Shown: positions 38,180 to 47,591, numbered from the stretch's first letter. The stretch: DNA of 64,000 nucleotides from Mesorhizobium ventifaucium (GCF_935822925.1 NZ_CAKXZS010000016.1:124001-188000); one strand, 5' to 3'. Numbers and translations are program-made. The notes: generated from the sequence alone by a model not told the origin.

Positions 38180-39691
38180 ATGGGCAATGATGCCGTGTTC
38201 CGCGTTGACGGCCTGAGGAAATCCTTCGGCCCTATCGAGGTGCTTGGCGGCGTCTCGCTCGATTTGCATGCCGGTCAAGTGACCGTGCTGATGGGCGCCA
38301 ACGGCGCCGGCAAATCCACCTTGGTCAAGATCATCAGTGGCGTTTACGAGCGCGGCGGCGGCACGATGAGCCTCGCCGGCCAAAACTTCGCGCCGAAAAC
38401 GCCGGCGGAGGCAATCCGCGCCGGCGTCGTCACCGTTCATCAGAACATCAATGACGGTGTCGTTGCCGATCTCGACGTCGCTACCAATTTGACGCTCGAC
38501 AGGCTGAGCGGCAGCGGCGCGCCGACCCTGTTCAATCCGGGCCGGGTGCGCCGCGAGGCAAAGGCGGTTGCCGACCGCATGGGGCTGATGATCGACCTCA
38601 AAGCCCGGATCAGCGATCTCTCGCTGGCCGATCGCCAGATGGTGGCGATTGCCCGCGCCATGGCGCATCGGCCGAAAGTGCTGATCCTTGATGAGCCGAC
38701 CTCGTCTCTGTCCAGCGCCGAGGCCGACCGGCTTTTCGCGCTGCTCGACAGGCTGCGCGAGCAGGGCGTCGCCATCCTCTACATCTCGCACCGGATGTCG
38801 GACATCAGGCGGCTTGCCGACCGGATCGTCTCGATGCGCGACGGCGTCGTCTCAGGTGTCTTCGACAGCAAGCCGCTCGATTATGAAGGCGCGGTCAACG
38901 CCATGCTCGGCCGCAAGATCCACCTCGACCGGATCGTCGCCAGGAATTCGGCCAGACCTGTCCTGACGATTGACGGGTTGCGCATTGCCGAAGGTTCCGG
39001 GCCGATCTCTTTGACGCTCGGCGACGGCGAAGTCGTTGCCATCACCGGCCTCGTCGGCGTTGGCAAGACCGCGCTCGCCGAGACGCTGTTTGGCGTCCGC
39101 AAGCCGCTGTCCGGCACCATGGTGCTGAACGGCAAAGCCTATGCGCCGGGGTCGACAGGCGAAGCGATCGCCGCCGGCGTGTTTCTCGTCGCCAAGGACC
39201 GGAGCGAAAACGGGATCGTCGGCGACTTCAACATCCAGGAGAATATCAGCCTGCCGTTCCACAGGCGGATGTCGCGTCTGGGCGTCCTCAACCGCCGCGT
39301 CGAGCGCGCCATCGCTCGCCGGCAGATCGGCGAATTGGGCATCGTCTGCCGCTCGGAGAAGGACGAAATGTCCGCCCTTTCCGGCGGCAACCAGCAGAAG
39401 GTGATGGTCGCCCGCTGGACATCGCAGGCGGCAAGACTGTTCATCCTGGACGAGCCGTTTCAGGGCGTCGACATTTCAGCCAGGCGCGATATCGCGGCCA
39501 AGCTGCGGGCGAGCGCCAACGGCCGTGCGACGCTGCTGTTCGTCACCGAGCTCGATGAGGCGCTGGAGACCGCCGACCGCATCCTGGTGATGTCGGAGCA
39601 GACAATCGTCGGCGAGCATCGCAATGCCGACATCGACCTCGAGCGCCTGCTGGCCGAAGTGGCGGGCGGGCCGCTGCACAGCGCAGCGTGA
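38180..39691 (+). CDS. CUT2 sugar ABC transporter ATPase (second CUT2 system)
   Basis: A 503-residue RbsA-type protein with two ATPase halves. The first half has MGANGAGKST, LSLADRQMVAIARA and LILDEPTSSL; the second has GLVGVGKTAL, LSGGNQQKVMVARW and FILDEPFQGVDISAR. The ATG at 38180 follows GGGAGGAACGA. It starts the importer operon ATPase-permease-binding protein and is divergent from mtnK-mtnA. The substrate is unknown; 5-methylthioribose or 5-deoxyribose is inferred. Confidence 0.87.
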   Translation: MGNDAVFRVDGLRKSFGPIEVLGGVSLDLHAGQVTVLMGANGAGKSTLVKIISGVYERGGGTMSLAGQNFAPKTPAEAIRAGVVTVHQNINDGVVADLDVATNLTLDRLSGSGAPTLFNPGRVRREAKAVADRMGLMIDLKARISDLSLADRQMVAIARAMAHRPKVLILDEPTSSLSSAEADRLFALLDRLREQGVAILYISHRMSDIRRLADRIVSMRDGVVSGVFDSKPLDYEGAVNAMLGRKIHLDRIVARNSARPVLTIDGLRIAEGSGPISLTLGDGEVVAITGLVGVGKTALAETLFGVRKPLSGTMVLNGKAYAPGSTGEAIAAGVFLVAKDRSENGIVGDFNIQENISLPFHRRMSRLGVLNRRVERAIARRQIGELGIVCRSEKDEMSALSGGNQQKVMVARWTSQAARLFILDEPFQGVDISARRDIAAKLRASANGRATLLFVTELDEALETADRILVMSEQTIVGEHRNADIDLERLLAEVAGGPLHSAA

Positions 39692-39726
39692 GGCGGGCAG
39701 ATAATGGGACGTGGAATGGAGAGGGC

Positions 39727-40746
39727 ATGAGTTCGGGTTGGGTAAGGCTGGCAGCGGCGCGCGAGCATGCCATCCGCTATGGCTTCATCGTTCTGCTGTT
39801 CGGGTTGATCGCCTATTTCGCCATCGCCGCCGATGGCTTCGTCTCGCCGCAGAGCGCCGTCTTCATCTTCCAGTCCGTCGCCATCACCGGCGTGCTGGCG
39901 CTCGGCGTCACCGCCACCCTGGTCGTCGGCGGCTTCGACCTGTCGATCGGCTCCGTCGCCACCAGCGCCATGATGGCAGCCGCCTATGTCATGGTGGTGC
40001 TAGAGCAGAACGCCGTCGTCGCGGTCGTCGCCTGTCTCCTGATCGGCGCCATCGTCGGGCTCATCAATGGCTGGCTGATCGTCTGTATGCGCGTGCCGGA
40101 TCTCCTGGCGACGCTCGGCATGATGTTCCTGCTCGTCGGCTTGCAGCGCATCCCGACCGAGGGCCGCTCGATCGCCACCGGGATGACGATGCCCGATGGC
40201 TCGGTCGCCAACGGCACATTCGGCGCCGCCTTCCTGGCGCTCGGCCGCCACCGCTTCGATTTCTTCATCCCCAACCTCATCCCGGTTTCGGTCGTCGTCC
40301 TGCTGGTGCTTGCGGTGCTGATCTGGTTCTTTCTCGAATACACCCGTTTCGGCCGCATGATGTATGCGGTCGGCAGCAACGAACGGGCTGCCGAGCTCGC
40401 CGGCGCGCCTGTCAAGGCATACAAAATCTGGGCCTACGTTATTTCAGGGGTTTTTGCCTCGATCGGTGGCATTTTGCTCGCTGCCCGGCTTGGACGCGGC
40501 GACATCGCCTCGGGTAATAATCTGCTGCTCGACGCTGTCGCGGCGGCGCTCATCGGCTATGCGGTCCTTGGCGCCGCCAAGCCGAACGCCTTCGGCACGG
40601 CTGTCGGCGCGGTGTTTGTCGGCGTGCTGCTGCAGGGCCTGACGATGATGAATGCGCCCTATTACACGCAGGATTTCATCAAGGGCGCGGTGCTCGTCGT
40701 TGCCCTGGTCTTCACCTTCGCCCTTTCCGGCAGGGGCAAGCGGTAG
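39727..40746 (+). CDS. CUT2 sugar ABC transporter permease
   Basis: A 339-residue RbsC-type membrane protein. GGFDLSIGSVATSAMMAAAYV, PDLLATLGMMFLLVGLQ and VGSNERAAELAGAPV are family blocks; around ten membrane segments are apparent. The ATG at 39727 follows GGAGAGGGC. It lies 35 bases after the ATPase gene and 62 bases before the binding-protein gene, within one operon. Confidence 0.86.
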   Translation: MSSGWVRLAAAREHAIRYGFIVLLFGLIAYFAIAADGFVSPQSAVFIFQSVAITGVLALGVTATLVVGGFDLSIGSVATSAMMAAAYVMVVLEQNAVVAVVACLLIGAIVGLINGWLIVCMRVPDLLATLGMMFLLVGLQRIPTEGRSIATGMTMPDGSVANGTFGAAFLALGRHRFDFFIPNLIPVSVVVLLVLAVLIWFFLEYTRFGRMMYAVGSNERAAELAGAPVKAYKIWAYVISGVFASIGGILLAARLGRGDIASGNNLLLDAVAAALIGYAVLGAAKPNAFGTAVGAVFVGVLLQGLTMMNAPYYTQDFIKGAVLVVALVFTFALSGRGKR

Positions 40747-40808
40747 GATTTCGACGAATAGGATTTTCGGCCGGCTGAAATTTGACTTCAACAAGTGGAG
40801 GAAACACC

Positions 40809-41864
40809 ATGAAGATCACAAGAAGACTTTTGGCGAAGGCAGCACTCGGGCCTGCCGGTGCCGCGCTGCTGATGCAGCTACCGGCAATGGCGCAAGACAG
40901 GCCGGCGCCGTTCGACAAGCCCGGCGCCGTCAAGATCGCGCTGGTCCGCTATCTCTCGACCGGTGACTTCTTCCAGGCCTATCTGTCCGGTGTCGAAGCG
41001 CAGGCCAAGGCGCTTGGCGTCGATCTGCGCGTCCTCGACAGCCGCCAGGATGCCGCCCTCCAGGCGGACATGGTCGACCAGGCCATTGCGCTCGGCGTCC
41101 AGGGCATCATCATCCAGCACGGCTTGACGGAATCGATGAAGGAAGCGGCCCAGCGCGCGGTCGACGCCGGCATCAAGGTCGTCGCCTTCGACGTCAATGT
41201 CGAAAACCCCAAGATACCGCAGATCGAACAGTCCGACCGCGACCTTGCACGCCTCGCGCTCGAGCAGGCGATCAAGGACAATGGCGAGAGCTGGAAGGCC
41301 GGCTACGTCTATGTCGCCGGCATCGCGCCGCTCGACCGCCGCAACGAGACCTGGGTCGAGTTCAAGAAGAAATATCCGGGCATCAAAGAGGCGGCGATGT
41401 TCGGCACGCTCGACAATCCGATCGCCAATTCCGTCGCCAACCAGGCCCGTTCGGTGTTGTCGGCCAACCCCGACATCAAGGTGATGTTCGCGCCCTATGA
41501 TGAATTCGCCAAGGGGGTGAAGATCGCCGTCGACGAGGCCGGTCTGTCCCAGGACATCAAGATCTATTCGGCCGACATCTCGACATCCGACATCGCCGCG
41601 ATGCGCGAGCCCGACAGCGCCTGGGCGGCGACGGCTGCCACCAACCCGGCCGTCGTCGGCCAGGTTTCGGTGCGCGCGCTGGCGCAGCTTTTGGCCGGCG
41701 AAGACCCCGGCCGCAACGTCATCGTGCCGCCGACGCTGATCACCCAGAAGGACCTGATCGACAAGGACATCAAGAACATGGAAGACCTCTCGGCCAAGCT
41801 GCCGCAGTTCGCCCATGCCGATGTCGCGATGCCGGCCTGGATGCCGAACCCGAACGCCAAGTAA
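40809..41864 (+). CDS. CUT2 sugar ABC transporter periplasmic binding protein
   Basis: A 351-residue periplasmic binding protein. The leader MKITRRLLAKAALGPAGAALL, ending AMAQD, is a signal peptide with two Arg, so Sec or Tat export is possible. The type I fold shows IALVRYLSTGDFFQAYLSGV and VVAFDVNVENPKIPQ. GGAGG at 40796-40800 precedes the ATG. It is more distant from RbsB than the protein at 30.4 kb and has the longer form seen in DUF4213-free, LsrB-like or thioribose-type systems; I cannot assign the ligand from sequence. Confidence 0.84.
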   Translation: MKITRRLLAKAALGPAGAALLMQLPAMAQDRPAPFDKPGAVKIALVRYLSTGDFFQAYLSGVEAQAKALGVDLRVLDSRQDAALQADMVDQAIALGVQGIIIQHGLTESMKEAAQRAVDAGIKVVAFDVNVENPKIPQIEQSDRDLARLALEQAIKDNGESWKAGYVYVAGIAPLDRRNETWVEFKKKYPGIKEAAMFGTLDNPIANSVANQARSVLSANPDIKVMFAPYDEFAKGVKIAVDEAGLSQDIKIYSADISTSDIAAMREPDSAWAATAATNPAVVGQVSVRALAQLLAGEDPGRNVIVPPTLITQKDLIDKDIKNMEDLSAKLPQFAHADVAMPAWMPNPNAK

Positions 41865-41901
41865 TTCGATAGAGCGGACAGCGCCCTCAACACCTGGATC
41901 T

Positions 41902-42067
41902 AGTTTCCTCTACACAGGGGATTTGGTTCTTTGACTGATGATGGCTGCCGGCCGGCCTGCAGCCATCATCTCTGACGCTGGTGATTAGCCAAGCCACCAT
42001 GTCTTCGTCATCCCAGGGCGGAGCAAGGAGCGAAGCGACGCGGCGCAGACCCTGGGATGACGAAGGG
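41902..42067. repeat. dispersed intergenic repeat, copy 1
   Basis: This stretch matches 47592-47771 over several blocks: ATTTGGTTCTT, CTGACGCTGG and GGCGGAGCAAGGAGCGAAGC among them. It contains a palindrome in which CGTCATCCCAGGG pairs with CCCTGGGATGACG (to 42062). It fills most of the 535-base gap between convergent genes at 41865-42399, in which I see no gene. Such elements are common in rhizobia. Confidence 0.75.
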
Positions 42068-42118
42068 ATGGATATATCAGCCAATCCTAGCGTCAAAATC
42101 ACTGTGTCGGGGATCTCT

Positions 42119-42150
42119 AGCCGCTTGCAACAAGTTTGTTGCAAGCGGCT
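42119..42150. terminator. perfect 15-bp hairpin between convergent genes
   Basis: AGCCGCTTGCAACAA (42119-42133) is followed by GT and then its exact reverse complement TTGTTGCAAGCGGCT (42136-42150). Position between the importer operon and the convergent aldolase gene suggests a shared terminator, though no long T-run follows. Confidence 0.55.
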
Positions 42151-42369
42151 CGGTTGTTTCACAGCCGACGTGCCGATAGCACTGCCTGTCTTGGTCGTTG
42201 AACAGATCGGGGCAGTTCACCCCCGGCGAGCAGTAGGCCTAACAACTCGCGCAGCTTGCCAAGATCTTTGCCACCTTTTTCCGCATGTTTCACGTCAGGG
42301 CGGAATTGCCCGGAGCGAACAGGCGCCAGCGCCAAATTCGCAAGCCGTTCGGTTCAATTCGTACCGCCC

Positions 42370-42400
42370 GAAAATGTGCGGCGTTTTGAGCGACATGCAC
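42370..42400. repeat. short copy of a rhizobial intergenic motif
   Basis: The sequence CGAAAATGTGCGGCGTTTTG followed by CATGCA resembles the motif at 55465-55497 (CGCAAAAGTGTGCAGCGGTTT with ATGCAT). It ends at the stop of the aldolase-dehydrogenase gene. Confidence 0.4.
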
Positions 42401-44454
42401 TACCTCAACGCCGCCGCGATGTTGCCGCCATCCACTGTCGTCACATTCGCGGTGGTGCGCTCTGCCAGCGCCTGATGCAGGAAGGCCTGGGCCACGTCTT
42501 CGGCTGTAACTTCCTGGCCAAGCAGATTGCCCGCCATATATTCCTTTTCCGACACGCCGCGCGCGCTCGAACGGCTGGCGATCATGGCGTCGGTCAACAG
42601 CCCCGAACGGATGCGGTCGGCGTTGACGGCATTGGAGCGGATGCCATGGGCGCCGTAGTCGACAGCATATTGCCTGGACAGGAAAAGCGTCGCCGCCTTT
42701 GGCATGCCATAGGCGCCGAACTTCGGACCCGGATTGATTGCCTGCTTCGAGGTGTTGAACAGAAGCACGCCGCCGGTGCCCTGTTCGAGCATGATGCGCA
42801 CCGCATTCTGCGCCGCCGACTGGTGGGCGAAGAAATTGAGTTCGAAGCTCTTGCGCAAAGTGGCGTCGTCGAGTTCGCCGATCCTGCCTTCCCAGGCCGC
42901 ACCGGCATTCGACACGAGGATGTCGAGGCCACCGTAGACGGCGACGGCCTTGTCGAAGGCAGCGCGCATCTGCGCCGGATCGGTGATGTCGGCGCCGATT
43001 CCGATCGAACCGTTGCCGGCCTTTTTTGCCGCTTCCGCCGCCCTTGCCGCGTCGAGATCGACGACGACCGCATGAGCGCCGTTGTCGGCGAACAGTTTTG
43101 CCGTGGCGGCACCGATCGCACCAGCGCCGCCGGTGACCAGCACAACCTGGCCGGTCAGCGGCTTCGGCTTGTTGGAGGCGAGCTTGGCCTGTTCCAGCGA
43201 CCAGTATTCAAGCGGGAACAGGTCGGCCTTGGACAGTGGATGGAAATCGCCGATTGCTTCGGCGCCGCGCACCGCTTCGATCCACATTTCACCGACGTCG
43301 GAGGCGATCTTCGCATCCTTCAGCGTGCGGCCATGACCGAACATGCCGAGCCCCGGCACCAGCGTCAGGCGCGGCATCTGGTCTAGCATCGTGCGCGTCA
43401 CATCATCGAGCGCGTCGTTGGTTTCGAAGTAGGCGCGATAGTCCTTGGCGAATTTTTCGACATGCTGGCGAATGACGGATTTGTAGTCGCCGATCTTGTC
43501 CGCGTCGGGCGCCGGCAGCGCCATCGGCCCGGTCTTGATGCGGATCGACAGGTCGGGTGTCGACACGCCACGCCCGGCATAGTCGGCAATTTTTGCCGAA
43601 TTGATGAAATCAACGATCGCGTCCGAGGTGCGGAAATCGCTGATCATGCGGTCGAAGCGGCCTTCGCCGCGCGCCACCGCCACTGCGCCGCGCAGCATCG
43701 GCGCAATCTCCGCAGGCTTCGCCAGCCTGGCCGGCAAGGCGGCTTTCTCGGTGCGTGGCTTGCCGTGGCTGGCGATGAAATCCTCGGCGACGTTCACATA
43801 ATGGATCATCCGGTCGTAGGCCTGCTTGGCATCGTCGCCGAAGGTGAAAATGCCATGCTTGTCGAGGATCAGGCCTTCGACCGTCGGGTCGGCGTCGAAG
43901 ACATCGGCAGCCGCCTTCGCCAGGTCGAAGCCCGGCATGATGTAGGGCACGAACCCCATCCTGTTGCCGAACACCTTCTTGCTCAGCGCCTCGCTGTCGT
44001 CCTGGTCGACGATGGCCAGGATGGCGGTCGAGTGCGTATGGTCGACGAATTTATGCGGCAGGAAGGCGTGCAGCAGCGTCTCGACCGAAGGGTTGGGCGA
44101 AGACGGATCGATCAGGTTCACCCGCTGCAGCGCCACCATGTCTTCGTCGGAAAGCTTTTTGAGCGACCGCGCCTTGAGCAGCGCGCCGAGCTTGACCGCC
44201 GGCAGGCCCTGCGGCTCGATGACGCCCATGTCCCAGCCGCTGCCCTTGACGCAGAGCACGTCCCATTCGTCGCCGACGAGGTCGGTGGCCTTTGTCTTGC
44301 ACGATGTGTTGCCGCCACCATGCAGGACAAGCCGCGGTTCGCCGCCCAGAAGCCTGGTCGTGTAGACGCGCAGCGCCAGGTCGCGGGCAACACCCTTCAT
44401 TGCATAGTCGGCAACCAGCTTTTCTGCGTCGCCGTCATTCCACAGGTTCTTCAT
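42400..44454 (-). CDS. bifunctional class II aldolase / short-chain dehydrogenase (RhaD-like fusion)
   Basis: A 684-residue two-domain protein. The N-terminal half is a class II (zinc) aldolase with HGGGNTSCK, zinc ligands in DHTHSTA and LDKHGIFTFG. The C-terminal half (from about residue 425) is an SDR with VTGGAGAIGAATA and the catalytic Tyr-x3-Lys in FGAYGMPKA. Rhizobial RhaD has this layout and splits rhamnulose 1-phosphate into DHAP and lactaldehyde. No rhaI, rhaK or rhamnose importer is present here. A substrate of the same chemical type, such as 5-methylthioribulose or 5-deoxyribulose 1-phosphate from MtnA, is possible. The ATG at 44454 is chosen by homology with the domain start. Confidence 0.82.
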   Translation of the reverse strand: MKNLWNDGDAEKLVADYAMKGVARDLALRVYTTRLLGGEPRLVLHGGGNTSCKTKATDLVGDEWDVLCVKGSGWDMGVIEPQGLPAVKLGALLKARSLKKLSDEDMVALQRVNLIDPSSPNPSVETLLHAFLPHKFVDHTHSTAILAIVDQDDSEALSKKVFGNRMGFVPYIMPGFDLAKAAADVFDADPTVEGLILDKHGIFTFGDDAKQAYDRMIHYVNVAEDFIASHGKPRTEKAALPARLAKPAEIAPMLRGAVAVARGEGRFDRMISDFRTSDAIVDFINSAKIADYAGRGVSTPDLSIRIKTGPMALPAPDADKIGDYKSVIRQHVEKFAKDYRAYFETNDALDDVTRTMLDQMPRLTLVPGLGMFGHGRTLKDAKIASDVGEMWIEAVRGAEAIGDFHPLSKADLFPLEYWSLEQAKLASNKPKPLTGQVVLVTGGAGAIGAATAKLFADNGAHAVVVDLDAARAAEAAKKAGNGSIGIGADITDPAQMRAAFDKAVAVYGGLDILVSNAGAAWEGRIGELDDATLRKSFELNFFAHQSAAQNAVRIMLEQGTGGVLLFNTSKQAINPGPKFGAYGMPKAATLFLSRQYAVDYGAHGIRSNAVNADRIRSGLLTDAMIASRSSARGVSEKEYMAGNLLGQEVTAEDVAQAFLHQALAERTTANVTTVDGGNIAAALR

Positions 44455-44539
44455 GTTCGCTTCGTCCGATTTCTCTTCGTTTGTGAACAGGAATGCCGCG
44501 ACGCCTTGATGACAATGCCTCCGCGGCGGCTTGTGTTCT

Positions 44540-45505
44540 CTAGGCGACCTTTTCTGCTGCCGGTCCGGCGTGATCGAGAAGCCGTCGCGCCATCCGGGCG
44601 CCGACCACCAGATGCGTGCATAGCCCACCCGCGATCGCCGCCACCAGCGGCCCGAACTTGCTGTCCTCCTGCACCACCACGAGACGCTTTTCAATCTTGC
44701 GCAGCGATGACAGCTCCGCGGAAATGATCCGCCTGTTGTAGCTGCAGTCGAGCGCCTTGCCTTGCGCGTCGATGATCTGACCGGCAATGACGCCGGCAGC
44801 CCCGGCACGACGCAGCGCCTCCATTTCGCTGGCAGTCAGCGCGCCGCACTTGACGACATGGCTGTCGGCGTCGACGGTGCCGACCGAGTAAAGCGCCAGA
44901 TTGCATGCACTGATGCCCGACAACTGCTCGCGGATCACCGGCTCGGCGCGCAGGCCGCGCGCCAGTTCCTCTGTCGTCAGCACCAGCGGCGCATAGAAAT
45001 TGAGTCCCTTAGCATTGAGCCGGCGGGCGATTTCCATGGTGCATTGGTCGGGTCGGTAGGAATAGGGGGCTCCGAGATTTCCGCAGAGCTGCACCACCGT
45101 GACATCCTGCAGATCGGCATAGGACATGATGTCGGCGATCGTATAGATGGTCCTTCCCCAGGCGACGCCGATGCGATCGCCCTTCTTGATCAGTTCGAGA
45201 AAGACGCTGGCCGCCAGCACCGCGATGTCGGTCGACGGATCGGCGACATGGCCGTTTTCCGGCACGATCCAGACGGCATCGAGCTTCAATGCGTCTTCGA
45301 GTTTGCGCGCCATGACGTCGTCGGTGAAAAGCTGAGTCGAGGTCGAGATGTTGACGATGCCGGTCTCGCGCGCCTTGCGCAGATACATGGCGACCGAGGC
45401 TCGGGAAATCTTGAGCTGGCGGGCTACCTGGTCCTGGCGCAGGCCATGGGCATAGTAGAGCCAGGCGGCCTTGTGGATAAGCTGTTCTGCCGGTCGGATC
45501 GCCAT
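44540..45505 (-). CDS. SorC/DeoR-family sugar-binding transcriptional regulator
   Basis: A 321-residue SorC-type regulator with an N-terminal helix-turn-helix (LRQDQVARQLKISRASVAMYLRKAR, residues about 22-46) and the sensor motif IGVAWGRTIYTIADIM. It lies 85 bases upstream of the aldolase-dehydrogenase gene in the same direction and probably controls it. It is a paralogue-level relative of EryD at the start of the window. The inducer is unknown, likely a phosphorylated sugar. Confidence 0.82.
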   Translation of the reverse strand: MAIRPAEQLIHKAAWLYYAHGLRQDQVARQLKISRASVAMYLRKARETGIVNISTSTQLFTDDVMARKLEDALKLDAVWIVPENGHVADPSTDIAVLAASVFLELIKKGDRIGVAWGRTIYTIADIMSYADLQDVTVVQLCGNLGAPYSYRPDQCTMEIARRLNAKGLNFYAPLVLTTEELARGLRAEPVIREQLSGISACNLALYSVGTVDADSHVVKCGALTASEMEALRRAGAAGVIAGQIIDAQGKALDCSYNRRIISAELSSLRKIEKRLVVVQEDSKFGPLVAAIAGGLCTHLVVGARMARRLLDHAGPAAEKVA

Positions 45506-45679
45506 GCCATCTCCTCGCTGACATTATTCACGGCTGTCGACAAAAGTCAAACCGAGCGAGGGTAAACGATGCCCTTTCGCTTACTTTATCTAGATCATCA
45601 TTGCGCCAAACGAGCCCTATCGTGGCATCGTTGGTGGTGACGGGCCGGAAGCCTGTGGTTAGAAGTTGTCGATCAGACA

Positions 45680-45723
45680 TTACAGCGCCGCGCGTCCTTT
45701 CGGACGCGCAAAGGACGCTGTAA
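45680..45723. repeat. double-palindrome intergenic element
   Basis: An outer stem TTACAGCG (45680-45687) / CGCTGTAA (45716-45723) encloses an inner stem GCGCGTCC (45690-45697) / GGACGCGC (45702-45709). I recall this motif as frequent in Mesorhizobium genomes. It is 70 bases upstream of the acyl-CoA synthetase gene and could be transcribed in its leader. Confidence 0.6.
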
Positions 45724-45793
45724 CACTTTAGATCTTGCGCATGTCCCAACAATCGATTCCGATTTTGGGGGGCATGCGCTAGCGGAGGACGGG

Positions 45794-47431
45794 ATGGGCA
45801 ATCCCTACGAACAGGATCTCGACAGGAATCCAGCCAACCACCAGCCGCTGACGCCGCTCAGCTATCTCGAGCGGGCGGCAAAGACCTATCCCGACCATGT
45901 CGCGATCATCCATGGCCGCCAGCGCACGACCTATCGCGATTTCTGGCGGCGGTCGCTGCAGCTTGCTTCGGCGCTCTCCAGGCGCGGCATCGGCAAGGGC
46001 GACACCGTCACCGTCATGCTGTCCAACACCCCGCCGATGCTGGAAGCGCATTTCGGCGTGCCGATGACCAAGGCGGTGCTGCATTCGCTCAACACCCGTC
46101 TCGATGCCGCGGTCATCGCCTTCCAGCTCGACCATGCCGAAACCAAGGTGCTGATCGTCGATCGCGAATTCGCAAATGTCGTCAGCGAGGCGCTGGCGCT
46201 GGCTAAGGTAAAACCGCTGGTCATCGACTATGACGATCCCGAATACGCCACTGACGCCCCTTATCCCAAGGGCGAGCGGATCGGCACGCTCGACTACGAG
46301 GACTTCGTCGCCGGCGGCGACGAGGTTTTCGCCTGGTCGATGCCCGACGACGAATGGGACGCGATCTCGCTCAACTACACCTCCGGCACAACAGGCAATC
46401 CGAAGGGCGTCGTCTACCATCATCGCGGTGCGGCGCTGATGGCCTACGCCAACACCATCCATGCCGGGATGGGCAAGCACGCGGTCTATCTGTGGACGCT
46501 GCCGATGTTCCACTGTAATGGCTGGTGCTTTCCATGGACGCTGGCCGTGCAGGCCGGCACCCATGTCTGCCTGCGCTGGGTGCGGCCGAAGCCGATCTAC
46601 GACGCCATCGCCGACCACGGCGTCACCCATCTGTGCGGCGCGCCGGTAGTGATGTCAGTGCTGATCAACGCCAAGGACGAGGACAAGCGGCAATTTCCGC
46701 AGACGGTCACCTTCAGCACCGCCGCGGCACCGCCGCCGGAAGCCGTGCTGTCGGGCATGGCCGACGCGGGTTTTGCCGTCACCCACCTCTACGGCCTGAC
46801 CGAGACCTATGGCCCGGCCGTCGTCAACGAATGGCATGGCGAGTGGGATGGGCTCGAGAAGGGCCTCAGGGCGGCCAGGAAGGCCAGGCAAGGCGTGCGC
46901 TATGCCGCGCTTGAAGATCTGACAGTGATGGACCCCAAGACGATGGAGGAGACGCCGGCCGACGGCGAGACGATCGGCGAGGTCATGTTCCGCGGCAACA
47001 TCGTCATGAAGGGCTATCTGAAGAACCGCAAGGCGAGCGACGAGGCCTTCGCCGGCGGCTGGTTCCACTCGGGCGACCTCGGCGTCATGCACCCCGACGG
47101 CTACATCCAGCTCAAGGACCGCTCCAAGGACATCATCATTTCCGGCGGCGAGAACATCTCCTCGATCGAGGTCGAGGAGGCGCTCTACAAGCACGGCGCC
47201 GTCGCCTCCTGCGGCGTCGTCGCCAGGCCCGATGACAAATGGGGCGAGGTGCCGGTCGCCTATGTCGAGCTGAAGCCGGGCAGGACGGCCACCGAGGCCG
47301 AGATCATCGATCACTGCCGCGCGCTGCTCGCCCGCTTCAAACTGCCGAAAGCGGTGATCTTCGCCGAAATCCCGAAGACCTCAACCGGCAAGATCCAGAA
47401 GTTCCGGCTGAGGGAGATGGATAAGGGATAG
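45794..47431 (+). CDS. acyl-CoA synthetase (AMP-forming), medium-chain/DmdB-like
   Basis: A 545-residue member of the adenylate-forming ligase superfamily. The P-loop LNYTSGTTGNPKGVVYHH (around residues 193-210), the YGLTETYGPA motif, the WFHSGDLGVMHPDGY core and the terminal Lys in STGKIQKFRL are intact. It activates a carboxylic acid to its CoA ester in the cytoplasm. Similar proteins include AlkK-type medium-chain ligases and methylmercaptopropionate-CoA ligases (DmdB). The substrate cannot be told from sequence. It is alone on its strand; the downstream region is repeat-rich. Confidence 0.85.
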   Translation: MGNPYEQDLDRNPANHQPLTPLSYLERAAKTYPDHVAIIHGRQRTTYRDFWRRSLQLASALSRRGIGKGDTVTVMLSNTPPMLEAHFGVPMTKAVLHSLNTRLDAAVIAFQLDHAETKVLIVDREFANVVSEALALAKVKPLVIDYDDPEYATDAPYPKGERIGTLDYEDFVAGGDEVFAWSMPDDEWDAISLNYTSGTTGNPKGVVYHHRGAALMAYANTIHAGMGKHAVYLWTLPMFHCNGWCFPWTLAVQAGTHVCLRWVRPKPIYDAIADHGVTHLCGAPVVMSVLINAKDEDKRQFPQTVTFSTAAAPPPEAVLSGMADAGFAVTHLYGLTETYGPAVVNEWHGEWDGLEKGLRAARKARQGVRYAALEDLTVMDPKTMEETPADGETIGEVMFRGNIVMKGYLKNRKASDEAFAGGWFHSGDLGVMHPDGYIQLKDRSKDIIISGGENISSIEVEEALYKHGAVASCGVVARPDDKWGEVPVAYVELKPGRTATEAEIIDHCRALLARFKLPKAVIFAEIPKTSTGKIQKFRLREMDKG

Positions 47432-47591
47432 GTGGATCAGGACCGTTACCTAAGCGGATCCAAGTCGAAGGCGAGTGGCCGAACCACGTCATCCGCATAG
47501 CCCGCGCCAAATGGCGGGGCTCCACCCTGCGAACTTGTGGGACGGGCACTGGTTCGCTGCCTGCGCGCCACCGGATTTGCACCCTTCGACT

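Noticed and set aside
41902..42067. Possible CRISPR or insertion-sequence end
   Set aside because: There are no regularly spaced repeats, no transposase and no target duplication; the element recurs once as a whole at 47592.
42400..44808. 802-residue version of the aldolase-dehydrogenase
   Set aside because: The added N-terminus runs into the SorC regulator gene and is low-complexity; the class II aldolase fold begins at the ATG at 44454.
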